Counted from the first letter of the stretch, positions 1-8,175 are shown. The stretch is 25,159 bases of DNA from UBA6022 sp035704495 (GCA_035704495.1 DASSWW010000058.1:1-25159); one strand, 5' to 3'. The notes: generated from the letters alone by a model not told the origin. Translations and numbers: made by a program.

Positions 1-13
1 ATAGGAGAACTTC

Positions 14-574
14 ATGTATCAACCAACTGATTTAAAAAAAGGCGTGGTCTGCCAGATTGATGGTAAACCGTACCGCGTGACTGACTATAACCAAAAAGTC
101 ATGGGGCGTGGCGGCAGTATTGTTAACGTCAAATTACGCAACCTGATTGATGGGAATATTATTCCAAAGACGTTCAAAGGCCAAGATAAGATCGAGCGCG
201 CAGAAGTGAATACAAAAAGTGTTCAATATTTGTATTCGGCTAGTGACCTCTATTATTTTATGGATCCAGAAACGTTTGAACAGTTTGAACTACCAAATGA
301 AGTAGTTGACGTAGCGGCTAGTTATTTGAAAGAAGGTGACAATTTAGGTTTACAATTTTTTGGTGAACGCGTGATTAATGTGGAACTGCCAAAGAATCTT
401 TACCTAGAAGTAACCTATGCCGAAGACGTCGTTAAAGGTGACACAACCAGCAACGTTTTAAAAGACGCGACACTTGAAACAGGCCTAGTAGTAAAAGTAC
501 CATCGTTCATAAAAACGGGCGATATTGTATCTATCGACACGACAACGGGTGAATACCGCGAACGTAAAAAATAA
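14..574 (+). CDS. efp: Elongation factor P
   Basis: EF-P binds the ribosome beside the peptidyl-tRNA and relieves stalling at consecutive prolines. The 186-residue length is the family norm. The N-terminal KOW-like domain (about 1-65) carries the modification loop, followed by KLRNL at 40-44 and KTFKG at 53-57. The two OB-like domains follow, ending in a typical TGDIVSIDTTTGEY stretch. The ATG at 14 is preceded by AGGAGA with good spacing. The loop tip reads M30-G-R32-G rather than the P-G-K-G of E. coli, so the residue normally modified by EpmA or left as lysine is arginine here. No modification enzyme is visible in the window. The gene is followed after 7 nt by the tlyA-like gene and is probably co-transcribed with it. 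Confidence 0.97.
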   Translation: MYQPTDLKKGVVCQIDGKPYRVTDYNQKVMGRGGSIVNVKLRNLIDGNIIPKTFKGQDKIERAEVNTKSVQYLYSASDLYYFMDPETFEQFELPNEVVDVAASYLKEGDNLGLQFFGERVINVELPKNLYLEVTYAEDVVKGDTTSNVLKDATLETGLVVKVPSFIKTGDIVSIDTTTGEYRERKK

Positions 575-581
575 AATTATT

Positions 582-1307
582 ATGACAAAGCAGCGCCTTG
601 ATGTCGAACTAACGAAACGCGGACTAACGACCAGCCGTTCGCAGTCCGAGAGCTGGATCAAGTTAGGAAAAGTCGTTGTTGATGGCAAGGTCGTCACCAA
701 GCCTGGCCACTTTGTTCGTGACGACAGTGTTATAAAACTTTCTAGTAAGGAACGTTACGTCAGTCGAGCGGGACTAAAGCTAGCAAGCGTTGCCGAGTTA
801 CTCGGTATCGATTTTCAGGATACGACGGTACTGGATGTCGGCAGTAGTACAGGGGGCTTTACTGATTACGCTTTGCAGCACGGCGCCAAAAAAGTCTATG
901 CAGTTGATGTTGGCACCGACCAACTGCATCCTAGCCTAAAAGGCCATCGCCAGATTGAGCTGCATGAAAAGACTGACATTCGTGATTTTTACATCGCTCA
1001 CGAGGTACCAGATGTTATTGTGATCGACGTTTCGTTCATTAGTTTACGAGAAGTTCTGCCACATTTGGCTCATCATTTGAGCAACAAAAGTACTCGCATT
1101 GTTGCCATGGTCAAACCGCAGTTCGAGGCGGGTAAAAACCAGACAAACAAAGGCATTATTAAAAATGACGCCATGCGTCGCCAAATTTTACGTGATTTTG
1201 AATCATGGGCAAAACAATATTTTGTCGTGATTGATAAACGCGATAGCGACGTGGCAGGCGCCAAGGGCAATCAAGAACGCTTTTACTTGTTGCAGCGACT
1301 AAAATAA
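582..1307 (+). CDS. tlyA: TlyA-family 2'-O-ribose rRNA methyltransferase
   Basis: The product should be a SAM-dependent rRNA 2'-O-methyltransferase of the TlyA/FtsJ-like family, often misnamed hemolysin. It has 241 residues. An S4 RNA-binding domain occupies about 1-58 (RLDVEL, then SWIKLGKVVVDG). It is followed by the linker YVSRAGLKL (59-67), the SAM motif LDVGSSTGGF (84-93), IDVSF (148-152) and KPQFEAGK (178-185), which matches the K-D-K-E type active site. I chose ATG 582 because the S4 domain starts there. A TTG at 525 gives a longer frame that would sit inside efp and adds an unrelated N terminus. There is no clear Shine-Dalgarno, so translation may be coupled to efp, which ends 7 nt upstream. 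Actinobacterial TlyA methylates 16S C1409 and 23S C1920; whether this one does both is not visible. Confidence 0.93.
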   Translation: MTKQRLDVELTKRGLTTSRSQSESWIKLGKVVVDGKVVTKPGHFVRDDSVIKLSSKERYVSRAGLKLASVAELLGIDFQDTTVLDVGSSTGGFTDYALQHGAKKVYAVDVGTDQLHPSLKGHRQIELHEKTDIRDFYIAHEVPDVIVIDVSFISLREVLPHLAHHLSNKSTRIVAMVKPQFEAGKNQTNKGIIKNDAMRRQILRDFESWAKQYFVVIDKRDSDVAGAKGNQERFYLLQRLK

Positions 1308-1323
1308 TTTTCCACGTATAAAT

Positions 1324-2403
1324 TTAAACGTTGAAACGAAATTCGACGACATCGCCAGGTCGCATGACGTACTCTTTGCCTTCGGTACGCATTTTGCCCG
1401 CACTTTTGGCGGCCGTTTCACTGCCAGCGACAATTAAATCATCGTAATCGACAACTTGTGCAGCAATAAAGCCGCGTTCAAAATCAGTATGAATCACGCC
1501 AGCGGCTTGTGGGGCAGTCGCGCCTTGTTTGATTGTCCAGGCGCGGACTTCTTTTGGTCCGGCCGTTAGGTAACTTTGCAGGCCAAGTGTGTCGTAGGCG
1601 GCGTGAATCATTTGTAATAATCCCGTTTCTTTGACGCCGTAACTTTCTAACAGCTCAATCGCGTCGTCATGGTCCAGGCCTTTGATTTCTTCTTCTAATT
1701 TTGCGCAGACAAACAGCGATTTAGCGGGCGCGACCAGCTCTGCTAATGTTTGCTTTTTACTTTCGTCAGTCAGTGTATCTTCATCAACGTTAAAGGCGTA
1801 AATCACTGGTTTTGCGGTAAGGAGGTGTAGGTCGGCAACATGCTCTGTTTTTAAATCGGGTAAGGCAGATAGTGGTGTGCCGGCTTTTAAATGGTCAAGT
1901 AGCGTTTGTAAATAATCAGCCGCGGCCCGCAGGGCAGGTTTGGCTTTGGCTTCTTTGGCGATTTTCGGTAGTCGATTTTCGATGGTCTGCATATCCGCTA
2001 AAATTAATTCGGTATTAATGACTTCGATATCATCACGCGGGTCGATTTTATCAGCCACATGAACGACATCACCGCCATGAAAAGCTCGGACGATATGAAC
2101 AACCGCGTCGCAGTTGCGAATATTGGCTAAAAATTTATTACCCAAACCTTCGCCTTTGCTGGCACCAGCTACCAGACCAGCAATATCGACAAATGTCACC
2201 GTAGCGGGCAAAATTTTATTTGATCCATACAAATCTGCCAGCTTTTGCAACCGATCATCAGGCACCGGCACAATACCAGTGTTTGGCTCGATGGTCGCAA
2301 ACGGATAATTCGCCGCTAGAATATCATTATTCGTTAATGCATTAAATAAGGTTGATTTGCCGACATTAGGCAGGCCGACGATGGCGATAGAAAGTGAACT
2401 CAT
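1324..2403 (-). CDS. ychF: YchF/Ola1 redox-responsive ATPase (Obg-family GTPase fold)
   Basis: YchF is a universally conserved P-loop NTPase that associates with ribosomes and prefers ATP. The 359 residues match the family length of about 363. Visible motifs are the P-loop GLPNVGKST (10-18), the switch II motif DIAGLV followed by GEGLGNKFL, the family signature NVDE in place of NKxD (which explains ATP preference), and a C-terminal TGS domain (EVRAWTIKQG). The start is ATG 2403. The longer open frame to 2505 adds unrelated residues, and the alternative ATG at 2412 lies inside the predicted -10 box. With that -10, transcription should start at or next to the ATG, so the mRNA may be leaderless. 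The gene is convergent with tlyA, with a 16-nt gap and no obvious terminator between them. Confidence 0.96.
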   Translation of the reverse strand: MSSLSIAIVGLPNVGKSTLFNALTNNDILAANYPFATIEPNTGIVPVPDDRLQKLADLYGSNKILPATVTFVDIAGLVAGASKGEGLGNKFLANIRNCDAVVHIVRAFHGGDVVHVADKIDPRDDIEVINTELILADMQTIENRLPKIAKEAKAKPALRAAADYLQTLLDHLKAGTPLSALPDLKTEHVADLHLLTAKPVIYAFNVDEDTLTDESKKQTLAELVAPAKSLFVCAKLEEEIKGLDHDDAIELLESYGVKETGLLQMIHAAYDTLGLQSYLTAGPKEVRAWTIKQGATAPQAAGVIHTDFERGFIAAQVVDYDDLIVAGSETAAKSAGKMRTEGKEYVMRPGDVVEFRFNV

Positions 2404-2410
2404 ATAATTC

Positions 2411-2419
2411 ATTTTAACA
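2411..2419 (-). promoter_or_regulatory. Extended -10 promoter of ychF, placing the start near the ATG
   Basis: On the minus strand the sequence reads TGt-TAAAAT, an extended -10, with 7 nt between the hexamer and ATG 2403. No -35 is evident at 17 nt. The predicted transcription start coincides with the start codon. Confidence 0.5.
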
Positions 2420-2445
2420 GAATTTTGTCTACAGGGGAGAATCAG

Positions 2446-2474
2446 TTTACAGATTGGTGTAAAAATGCTATGAT
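2446..2474 (+). promoter_or_regulatory. Promoter of the surface-protein gene
   Basis: A -35 TTTACA (2446-2451) is separated by 17 nt from the extended -10 TGc-TATGAT (hexamer 2469-2474). Transcription should start near 2481, leaving a leader of about 98 nt before the TTG at 2579. The leader can form hairpins CAGGT/ACCTG (2512-2529) and TTGTG/CACAA (2546-2558). It is divergent from the ychF promoter. Confidence 0.6.
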
Positions 2475-2578
2475 AAGTACATATGTGTCGATGGTTTTTG
2501 TCCACATTGTCCAGGTGATTTTTTACCTGTGATTACATAACCTATTTGTGTTACACAATTTGAAAGAAGGTGGTTGAG

Positions 2579-4987
2579 TTGACGCTCAACTGGATGCGAT
2601 TTATCCGCAAGCCGCTTGTTATAGCTTTGGCTATACTAGCGTTTTTGGTTGGTAGTACGATGATTGCTCCGGCGTATGCCGACAATCATATTGTCGAACA
2701 GCCAGCTGCAGAACCTGACGAACCAATCGTTCATGAAACGGTTGCGGTCGGTCCACCAGTGGTTGATATTACCACTGGCGGCAACAATCCCAGTACATTT
2801 TACGGCGATGGTAATTTGTCCATCACGCCAGTTTCTGGCTTTGAAGAAGGCCTAACTGCTCAGTACACCGCAACCTTTGAAGGCTACGGTGTGTTCATCA
2901 ATTCAACCAGTCCGACGATAACCATTGCGGTTGACGCCCAAGGAATGTTGGAGATTGGTGATGGCGCCTACGTTTGTGCAGTGTCGGGTGAATCGTTCAT
3001 TACGATTACCGGACCTGGTGGTACTTCTTGGACTGTTCCAGCTTTTGCGACAAGCGAGCCAGGAACCTGGACGTTTTTGCCAGAGCAGTGTCCGCCAGAT
3101 CAGCCGCTTCCTAATCCGAACGGTGAAGAGCCGGTCGATCCCAATCCAGGGATTGATCCAACTTACACCTCCGGGTCGGTGACGGCCGACGGCACAGCGA
3201 TATTGACACCGCAAGGCGAGTTTAATCAGAGCGATGAAGTCTGGGTTGTTATGACCCAAGACGGTGTTGTGACTGATTCGAAAGGTCCGTTCACTATTGA
3301 CGGCACCACTCCGATGCAAACAAGCCTTGTTGTTCCAACCTGTGGCAGTGATGCGCATTGGTATTGGACAACAACTGGTCCGGCGGGCAGCGTGCCAACA
3401 AGTGGCGTGTTGTTTGACGGAACGATTGCGCTTGAACCATGTGTTGAAGAGCCGGTGTTGATCGAGGCTGTGGTTGAAGAACCAACGGTGACGATTATTA
3501 CCGAACCTGGTACGCGCGGAAGCGTCGTGCCTGCAACGACCGAAGGAGTGACCTATACGGTTTCACCAGAGGGAGCGACAGAAGGGACGGTAACAGTGTC
3601 GGCGACAGCGAACGAGGGTTATGTGTTAGTGGGCTATAACGGCCCTTGGGCATATGATCTGGGTACGTTTGTGTCAGTTCCAGCCGATACTATCGACTCG
3701 GCAACCGTTCAGATTTGTCACGCAGTTGCTGACGGTGACTACGAAATCGGTATTGAAACGCTTACCGCTCGTCAATATGAGAGCAGTGAGCATGTCAATC
3801 ATGCGAATGACATCGTGCGAGGTACTGAATATATCTTGAACGGTGAAACGCATGTGATCGAGAATCGCAATTTGGATGACGAGGGCGAAGTGCAGCTGAA
3901 CAACAACTGTGCTGTGACCAACGTCGATCCAACGGTACCTCCCGTTGATACGGAAGAGCCAGGCGATACTGACGGTGACGACGACAATGACGATGATAAC
4001 TCCGACGGAGATAATCACGGCAACGACGGGGATACCGACGGTGACCACGATGATGACGACAACGATGACAAGGATGACAACGACGGCCATCATAACGATG
4101 ACGATGATCGCGACAATGACGGTGATGACGACAACACCAATGACGGCTCCCATGGAGACGACGGTAACGACGGCAAAACTGACGACGATGATGATCGCGA
4201 CGACAAGGACGGCCATCACAACAATGATTCCGGTCACGATAACGATGGTCATCACAACGATGATGCCGACAATGACGACGATACTAACAATGGCTCCCAT
4301 GGAGACCACGACGGTAACGACAACAACGACGGCAAAACCGATGAGAAAGATGACCGTTCGGACAAGCCCAAGGATAAAAGCGACCACAAGTCGAATCATC
4401 CAAAGGGCCATTCGGGCAAGGATAACGCCGGCGACGACTCGTCAAAGCATTCGGATCGATCGCACGATTCCAAGGATAAAACCGATCACAAGTCGGGTCA
4501 CTCCAAGGATCACAAGAAAGTGACGGATGCTGATAAGTCGAAAGATAATGAGGAGGATGCAGTAGCTGTAAAGGATTCGGATGACGATGATTCGGCAAAG
4601 CGCTCGGTGCAAACCATGGTGCTACCCGATGATTCAAAGAAATCTGACACCAAAGCGGATGATACCGCCGTGGTGTCTGTACCCGATGACAACAGTCCGG
4701 CTACACCCCAGCGTCAGGCGAGCGAATTAGCACAGACCGGGGCACCGCAAGGAATGGTGTCGCCGTGGCTGGCAATTCTACTTGGAGCGCTTATGATTGG
4801 TGGCGTATTTGCGTTAGTCATAGCTAATCGGATGAAAACCGCAGGGCAAGTGGTTGCTGAAGGCGATTCTTCGTCCGCAGAACACCTGAACGAGGGCGAT
4901 GACTCATCGTTCGAGGGTTATACCTCGTTTGAAAAGGGCAGTGCTCTCGACGAGGGCATTGGCTGGGAGCGCCCACCGAGTGAGTAA
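2579..4987 (+). CDS. Large cell-surface protein with Asp/His-rich region and LAQTG sortase-like anchor
   Basis: This is a secreted, probably wall- or membrane-anchored surface protein; its function is not known. I prefer the TTG at 2579 because AAGAAGGTGG ends 5 nt before it. The GTG at 2570 lies inside that ribosome binding site. Positions below count from the GTG frame. There is a basic signal peptide with cleavage near AYA-D (about 36-38), then beta-rich domains to about 455. One of these starts with the motif QICHA (near 381), followed by a spaced HVNHANDI, resembling a repeat-type surface domain I have seen in other bacterial surface proteins. A low-complexity Asp/Asn/Gly/His region spans about 466-590 and a Lys/Ser/His/Asp region about 590-700. 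LAQTG is at 720-724, followed by a hydrophobic helix at about 732-755. Unlike normal sortase substrates, about 50 mostly acidic residues follow the helix. No sortase gene is in the window. Confidence 0.85.
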   Translation: MTLNWMRFIRKPLVIALAILAFLVGSTMIAPAYADNHIVEQPAAEPDEPIVHETVAVGPPVVDITTGGNNPSTFYGDGNLSITPVSGFEEGLTAQYTATFEGYGVFINSTSPTITIAVDAQGMLEIGDGAYVCAVSGESFITITGPGGTSWTVPAFATSEPGTWTFLPEQCPPDQPLPNPNGEEPVDPNPGIDPTYTSGSVTADGTAILTPQGEFNQSDEVWVVMTQDGVVTDSKGPFTIDGTTPMQTSLVVPTCGSDAHWYWTTTGPAGSVPTSGVLFDGTIALEPCVEEPVLIEAVVEEPTVTIITEPGTRGSVVPATTEGVTYTVSPEGATEGTVTVSATANEGYVLVGYNGPWAYDLGTFVSVPADTIDSATVQICHAVADGDYEIGIETLTARQYESSEHVNHANDIVRGTEYILNGETHVIENRNLDDEGEVQLNNNCAVTNVDPTVPPVDTEEPGDTDGDDDNDDDNSDGDNHGNDGDTDGDHDDDDNDDKDDNDGHHNDDDDRDNDGDDDNTNDGSHGDDGNDGKTDDDDDRDDKDGHHNNDSGHDNDGHHNDDADNDDDTNNGSHGDHDGNDNNDGKTDEKDDRSDKPKDKSDHKSNHPKGHSGKDNAGDDSSKHSDRSHDSKDKTDHKSGHSKDHKKVTDADKSKDNEEDAVAVKDSDDDDSAKRSVQTMVLPDDSKKSDTKADDTAVVSVPDDNSPATPQRQASELAQTGAPQGMVSPWLAILLGALMIGGVFALVIANRMKTAGQVVAEGDSSSAEHLNEGDDSSFEGYTSFEKGSALDEGIGWERPPSE
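3961..4340 (+). repeat. Degenerate in-gene repeat encoding Asp/Asn/His/Gly-rich sequence
   Basis: The coding DNA is dominated by GAC/GAT/AAC/GGC codons. GGCTCCCATGGAGA occurs exactly at 4145-4158 and 4292-4305, an offset of 147 nt that keeps frame (49 codons). Related GGCCATCA-type segments recur near 4086, 4211 and 4248, so the region has grown by in-frame duplication. The antisense and +1 frames stay open through it only because of this composition. Confidence 0.8.
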
Positions 4988-5009
4988 ATAATGTAACACA
5001 TCTAGGGAC

Positions 5010-5049
5010 GCCCCAGACCCCCGTGCGTTAATGCACGGGGGTCTGGGGC
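5010..5049 (+). terminator. Strong hairpin terminator after the surface-protein gene
   Basis: A perfect 17-bp stem (5010-5026 with 5033-5049) closes a 6-nt loop, GTTAAT, and is followed by AACCTTTCTATAT. It starts 22 nt after the stop codon. The downstream U-run is imperfect, but the stem is very stable. Confidence 0.85.
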
Positions 5050-5120
5050 AACCTTTCTATATAGATATAGGGTCATGTCATCGATGTGACGATATATCTG
5101 TGTATAAAAGTGGTTGATAG

Positions 5121-5147
5121 TTGCGTCTGCACCTACAAGTGTATTAT
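5121..5147 (+). promoter_or_regulatory. Possible promoter before the 190-residue membrane protein
   Basis: TTGCGT (5121-5126) and TATTAT (5142-5147) are separated by 15 nt, shorter than ideal. The -10 ends 9 nt before ATG 5157, so a transcript would have almost no leader. TATGAT also directly abuts the ATG. Confidence 0.3.
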
Positions 5148-5156
5148 GCTTATGAT

Positions 5157-5729
5157 ATGAAAAAACGCACCCGACGCGTCAATAAAAAGCTTGTGCTTAT
5201 TATATTAGGCGTACTCGTTTTGGGTGGGTTAGCTGGCGGCTATTGGTATTATACGCAGTACCAACAAAAACAAGCCGCTATTCAACAAGCCCGCCACGAA
5301 AAGGCGCAGGCAGAAGTCGAGGACATTGCTTTTAAGGGCGACAGAGAGTTAGCAACTGCATTCGTGGAACAAATCAATCAAGAGAACCCCCAGGCTGCTG
5401 GTCAGGTATATCTAGATCAGATAGAAGCGACCAACGATACGACCCAAAAAATGGCACTGTACAGACAATATGGTACGTTCGCTAGTCAATATAATTTACA
5501 CGACCAAGCCCTGCAGGCGGCATTGGGTGCAAACGAACTACAAAGTTCTTATATGACATTAGCAGAAGTCGCCCGGGTATACGGACTGCTAGGTGATACG
5601 ACAAAACAAATCGAATATTTGAAAAAAACAATTGCCGCAGTCAATGCGTTACCACTAGATGAGCAAAATAAGAAAAATATGATCACTATGTACCAAGAAA
5701 TAATTAATACTGCGCGGGAGCAGTCGTAG
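5157..5729 (+). CDS. Membrane-anchored protein with helical, possibly TPR-like, extracellular domain
   Basis: I do not recognise a named family. The 190-residue product starts with a very basic stretch (KKRTRRVNKK), then one transmembrane helix (about 12-34). After that comes a Gln/Ala-rich helical, coiled-coil-prone segment (QQKQAAIQQ) and alanine-rich helices containing ALGANELQ and VYGLLGDTTKQIEYLK, the spacing expected for one or two TPR-like hairpins. The basic N terminus predicts N-in, with the domain outside. ATG 5157 is preferred over the in-frame TTG 5121 because the hydrophobic helix then sits at the N terminus and the upstream bases look like promoter. It ends 4 nt before the next gene, a large secreted protein, and could be its membrane partner. 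No catalytic motif is visible. Confidence 0.75.
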   Translation: MKKRTRRVNKKLVLIILGVLVLGGLAGGYWYYTQYQQKQAAIQQARHEKAQAEVEDIAFKGDRELATAFVEQINQENPQAAGQVYLDQIEATNDTTQKMALYRQYGTFASQYNLHDQALQAALGANELQSSYMTLAEVARVYGLLGDTTKQIEYLKKTIAAVNALPLDEQNKKNMITMYQEIINTAREQS

Positions 5730-5733
5730 ATTT

Positions 5734-8112
5734 ATGCATCTTTCTACTGTTAACGCGCCTCATGGAATGTTAAAAGTTGTTTTATTCGTCGGTTTGATTT
5801 TATTTAGCAGCTGTATCAGCATTTTCTTTTTGCATAATCCCGCGCAAGCAGCTTCGCAAGCCGACGCGCGCGCATTTGCTAATAGTTTTTGTCCACAAGG
5901 GCCAAACCCAGAAATGAAAATCGCTGATTATATGTGGATAACAAATAGAAACGGCGGCACGAACATCAGTGCTCTCCAAGGCCAAACCTCGGTACCTATT
6001 ACTATACATTTTTATGTGACGTACTGTCGATTTTGGGGTAATTTCAATGACGGGGCGACAAATTTAAGAGTGTATGAACGCACGGGCAATACCAGACAAC
6101 GCCTGACAAATCAGCCAGCCAATATTTCGTATGGCGGAACGGCAATATGGGGACAACGATCGACATGGGGGACATCTTCTTATAATGCACGGCTTGATAT
6201 TCGGGGGTGGGGTACAGGGCGACATGCAGTGTGTAACTCGTTCCGTACAACGACTAATAAACCAGGTGTGATATTGATTGATTCACCATCAGCTTGTTTA
6301 ACGCTTAATCTGACCCGCACGGCGCGATGGGCTCTCAACGCAACGACGTATTCATCGGTTAACTCCAATAATCCGACTGCAAATCCGACGGGCGGCGGGT
6401 ATACAACCAGTAACAAGACAGCCGTACCAGGCGATGTTATTTATTTTGCTTCTAGGGTGCGCAATAGCAACGGGGCTAATAGCGGCATAACACCGACGTT
6501 GCGACAAGGACGAGATAGGATTGTTAAAAATATTGATGGCAGCCGGATTAGTTGTCCGACAAATTACACCTGGAATGCTGGGTTTAGCGGTTGTTATTGG
6601 GAGGGTGGCCGTGGCAACACACGACTAAGCAAGGGTGAAACGGACTATTATACTCAATCGGCAGGGGCGCGAAGTTTTCGTACAATACAACCAAGCGACG
6701 CTGGCAGGCGCTTTTGTGAACGATACTATATTAGTCAGACGTCCTATAACAATGCTGGTGCACTTCGCACTGCGTGGCGTTGTATTAATGTTCCGTATAA
6801 TTATAATTTGACACCAACCGTTTCTGGTCCAAATGGCATGGGAGTGGCTGGGGCGCCTATCCCTGTAGTGAGGGGACTCATCAATAACGCGTTAACAGGT
6901 GGTGCCTCTGGGACTACCACGTCGCGCAGTGCACAGTGGCAACTAAAACGAATAGAGATTGCACCTGGCGGTTCGATACCGACCACGCAGCAACAAAACG
7001 GTGCCGCGCCGTGCAACCACTATAATAATGGCGGGCAAAATGCTTGCATCGATAAAGGCAGCGGAACACGTACATTCCCACCAGGATCGATTACGGTCAG
7101 AGCGCTTAATAATGAAACCATAGATCCAGCTACACTAGCAGGGACAAAAATATGTTACACCTTATCTGTTCAACCATATTCTGATAATAGTCCAAACTGG
7201 CGACATAGCGCCCCTGTTTGTCTGACGGTCAGTAAACAACCCAAAATGCAGGTATGGGGCAATGACGTTCATACTCGAGGACAGATCGAAACAGGTATTT
7301 CAACGGTGAATGCAGGTGGTGCCGACCGCGTATTTGGTAGTTGGGTTGAATATGGCGGATTTTCGGTCGGCGCGAATGAAGGTTTTGCGTCGGGGGCAGC
7401 ATTGAACGAGGGAAGCGCCAATACTACGGCTACTGATAGTTGGCACGAATTAACGTTTGCTAATGTCGATGATAGCGGCGCAGGCAGTTACGGGGTGTAC
7501 ACACTTCCTGCTGATTTGCCTTCGCTAACGAGTCAGTTTATTGGCAGTCCGTCGGCGGGCGCAATTAATAGTAATTTGGGTTCACTAGAGAGTGGTACTT
7601 ATACAACAGGTAACTTTACGATTAACGCAAGCAATGTCGGCCAGTCGGCGGGTAAAGGTAAATCAATCATTATCGTTTCGTCGGGAACTGTCACGATTAA
7701 TGGCAATATTATGTATCAGGGGCCTGGTGGAACGGATACGTTTACTGACGCCGATCAGCTTCCGCAGGTAATTATTATTGCTAGGAATATCAATATCAGA
7801 AACGCTGCGACACAAGTTGATGCTTGGCTGCTGACAACGGGTGATGGGCATATTAATACCTGTTCTGACGTTGCTTTAAGCGCGCCGCTGACAACGGCTG
7901 TTTGCGATCAGCAACTAACTGTTAACGGGCCAGTGGCTACTCAACATTTACATCTGCGTCGCACCGCTGGATCTGACAATGTTGCCGATGCAGGCCGGCC
8001 AGCCGAGATATTTAACCTCCGCCCTGATGCCTATATATGGGCTTACGGCCGAGCGAGTCAGTCTGGAAAAGCACAAACAGTGTATTCGGTAGAACTGCCG
8101 CCACGATTCTAA
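5734..8112 (+). CDS. Large secreted Cys-containing protein upstream of the pilus operon; candidate pilus-associated adhesin
   Basis: The protein has 792 residues. A signal peptide spans 1-39 (hydrophobic core about 13-33, cleavage near NPAQA-A). The remainder is exported and rich in Thr, Asn, Gly, Ser and aromatic residues. Thirteen cysteines after the signal sequence, often in loops such as SCPTNYTW and SGCYW, suggest disulfides. The last 190 residues or so (from about 600) form a beta-rich block with GTVTINGNI, VIIIARNINI, an NTC-type cysteine and VNGPVATQHLHLRR, a pattern like a polymer-forming or beta-helical shelf. Its place just before pilM suggests a pilus tip or cell-contact role, analogous to PilY1, but I see no PilY1 beta-propeller. 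ATG 5734 follows the previous stop by 4 nt; ATG 5767 is an alternative that keeps the signal peptide. A pilM promoter follows within 63 nt. Confidence 0.75.
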   Translation: MHLSTVNAPHGMLKVVLFVGLILFSSCISIFFLHNPAQAASQADARAFANSFCPQGPNPEMKIADYMWITNRNGGTNISALQGQTSVPITIHFYVTYCRFWGNFNDGATNLRVYERTGNTRQRLTNQPANISYGGTAIWGQRSTWGTSSYNARLDIRGWGTGRHAVCNSFRTTTNKPGVILIDSPSACLTLNLTRTARWALNATTYSSVNSNNPTANPTGGGYTTSNKTAVPGDVIYFASRVRNSNGANSGITPTLRQGRDRIVKNIDGSRISCPTNYTWNAGFSGCYWEGGRGNTRLSKGETDYYTQSAGARSFRTIQPSDAGRRFCERYYISQTSYNNAGALRTAWRCINVPYNYNLTPTVSGPNGMGVAGAPIPVVRGLINNALTGGASGTTTSRSAQWQLKRIEIAPGGSIPTTQQQNGAAPCNHYNNGGQNACIDKGSGTRTFPPGSITVRALNNETIDPATLAGTKICYTLSVQPYSDNSPNWRHSAPVCLTVSKQPKMQVWGNDVHTRGQIETGISTVNAGGADRVFGSWVEYGGFSVGANEGFASGAALNEGSANTTATDSWHELTFANVDDSGAGSYGVYTLPADLPSLTSQFIGSPSAGAINSNLGSLESGTYTTGNFTINASNVGQSAGKGKSIIIVSSGTVTINGNIMYQGPGGTDTFTDADQLPQVIIIARNINIRNAATQVDAWLLTTGDGHINTCSDVALSAPLTTAVCDQQLTVNGPVATQHLHLRRTAGSDNVADAGRPAEIFNLRPDAYIWAYGRASQSGKAQTVYSVELPPRF

Positions 8113-8135
8113 TGTGGCAATATGCCGAAAAGGGG

Positions 8136-8165
8136 TTGCTATAGTTGATTAAGCTTATGTATAAT
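8136..8165 (+). promoter_or_regulatory. Promoter of the pilMNO-BTC operon
   Basis: TTGCTA (8136-8141), an 18-nt spacer and a perfect TATAAT (8160-8165) predict a start near 8172. That is about 4 nt before ATG 8176, so the transcript is leaderless or nearly so. A GGGGG at 8167-8171 could serve as a short ribosome site only if transcription starts upstream of it. Confidence 0.7.
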
Positions 8166-8175
8166 GGGGGATAAT

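Noticed and set aside
525..581. Longer TTG start of the TlyA-like gene inside efp
   Set aside because: It adds an unrelated N terminus with no ribosome site; the S4 domain begins at ATG 582.
4082..4330. CRISPR-like repetition
   Set aside because: The repeats are in-frame, degenerate, coding, and lack constant spacers or cas genes.
3674..4411. Long minus-strand open frame (245 codons) rich in Val and Ile, and a plus-strand frame at 3945-4523 rich in Thr and Met
   Set aside because: Both are shadows of the GAC/GAT-rich repeat in the real surface-protein gene; they have extreme composition and no ribosome site.
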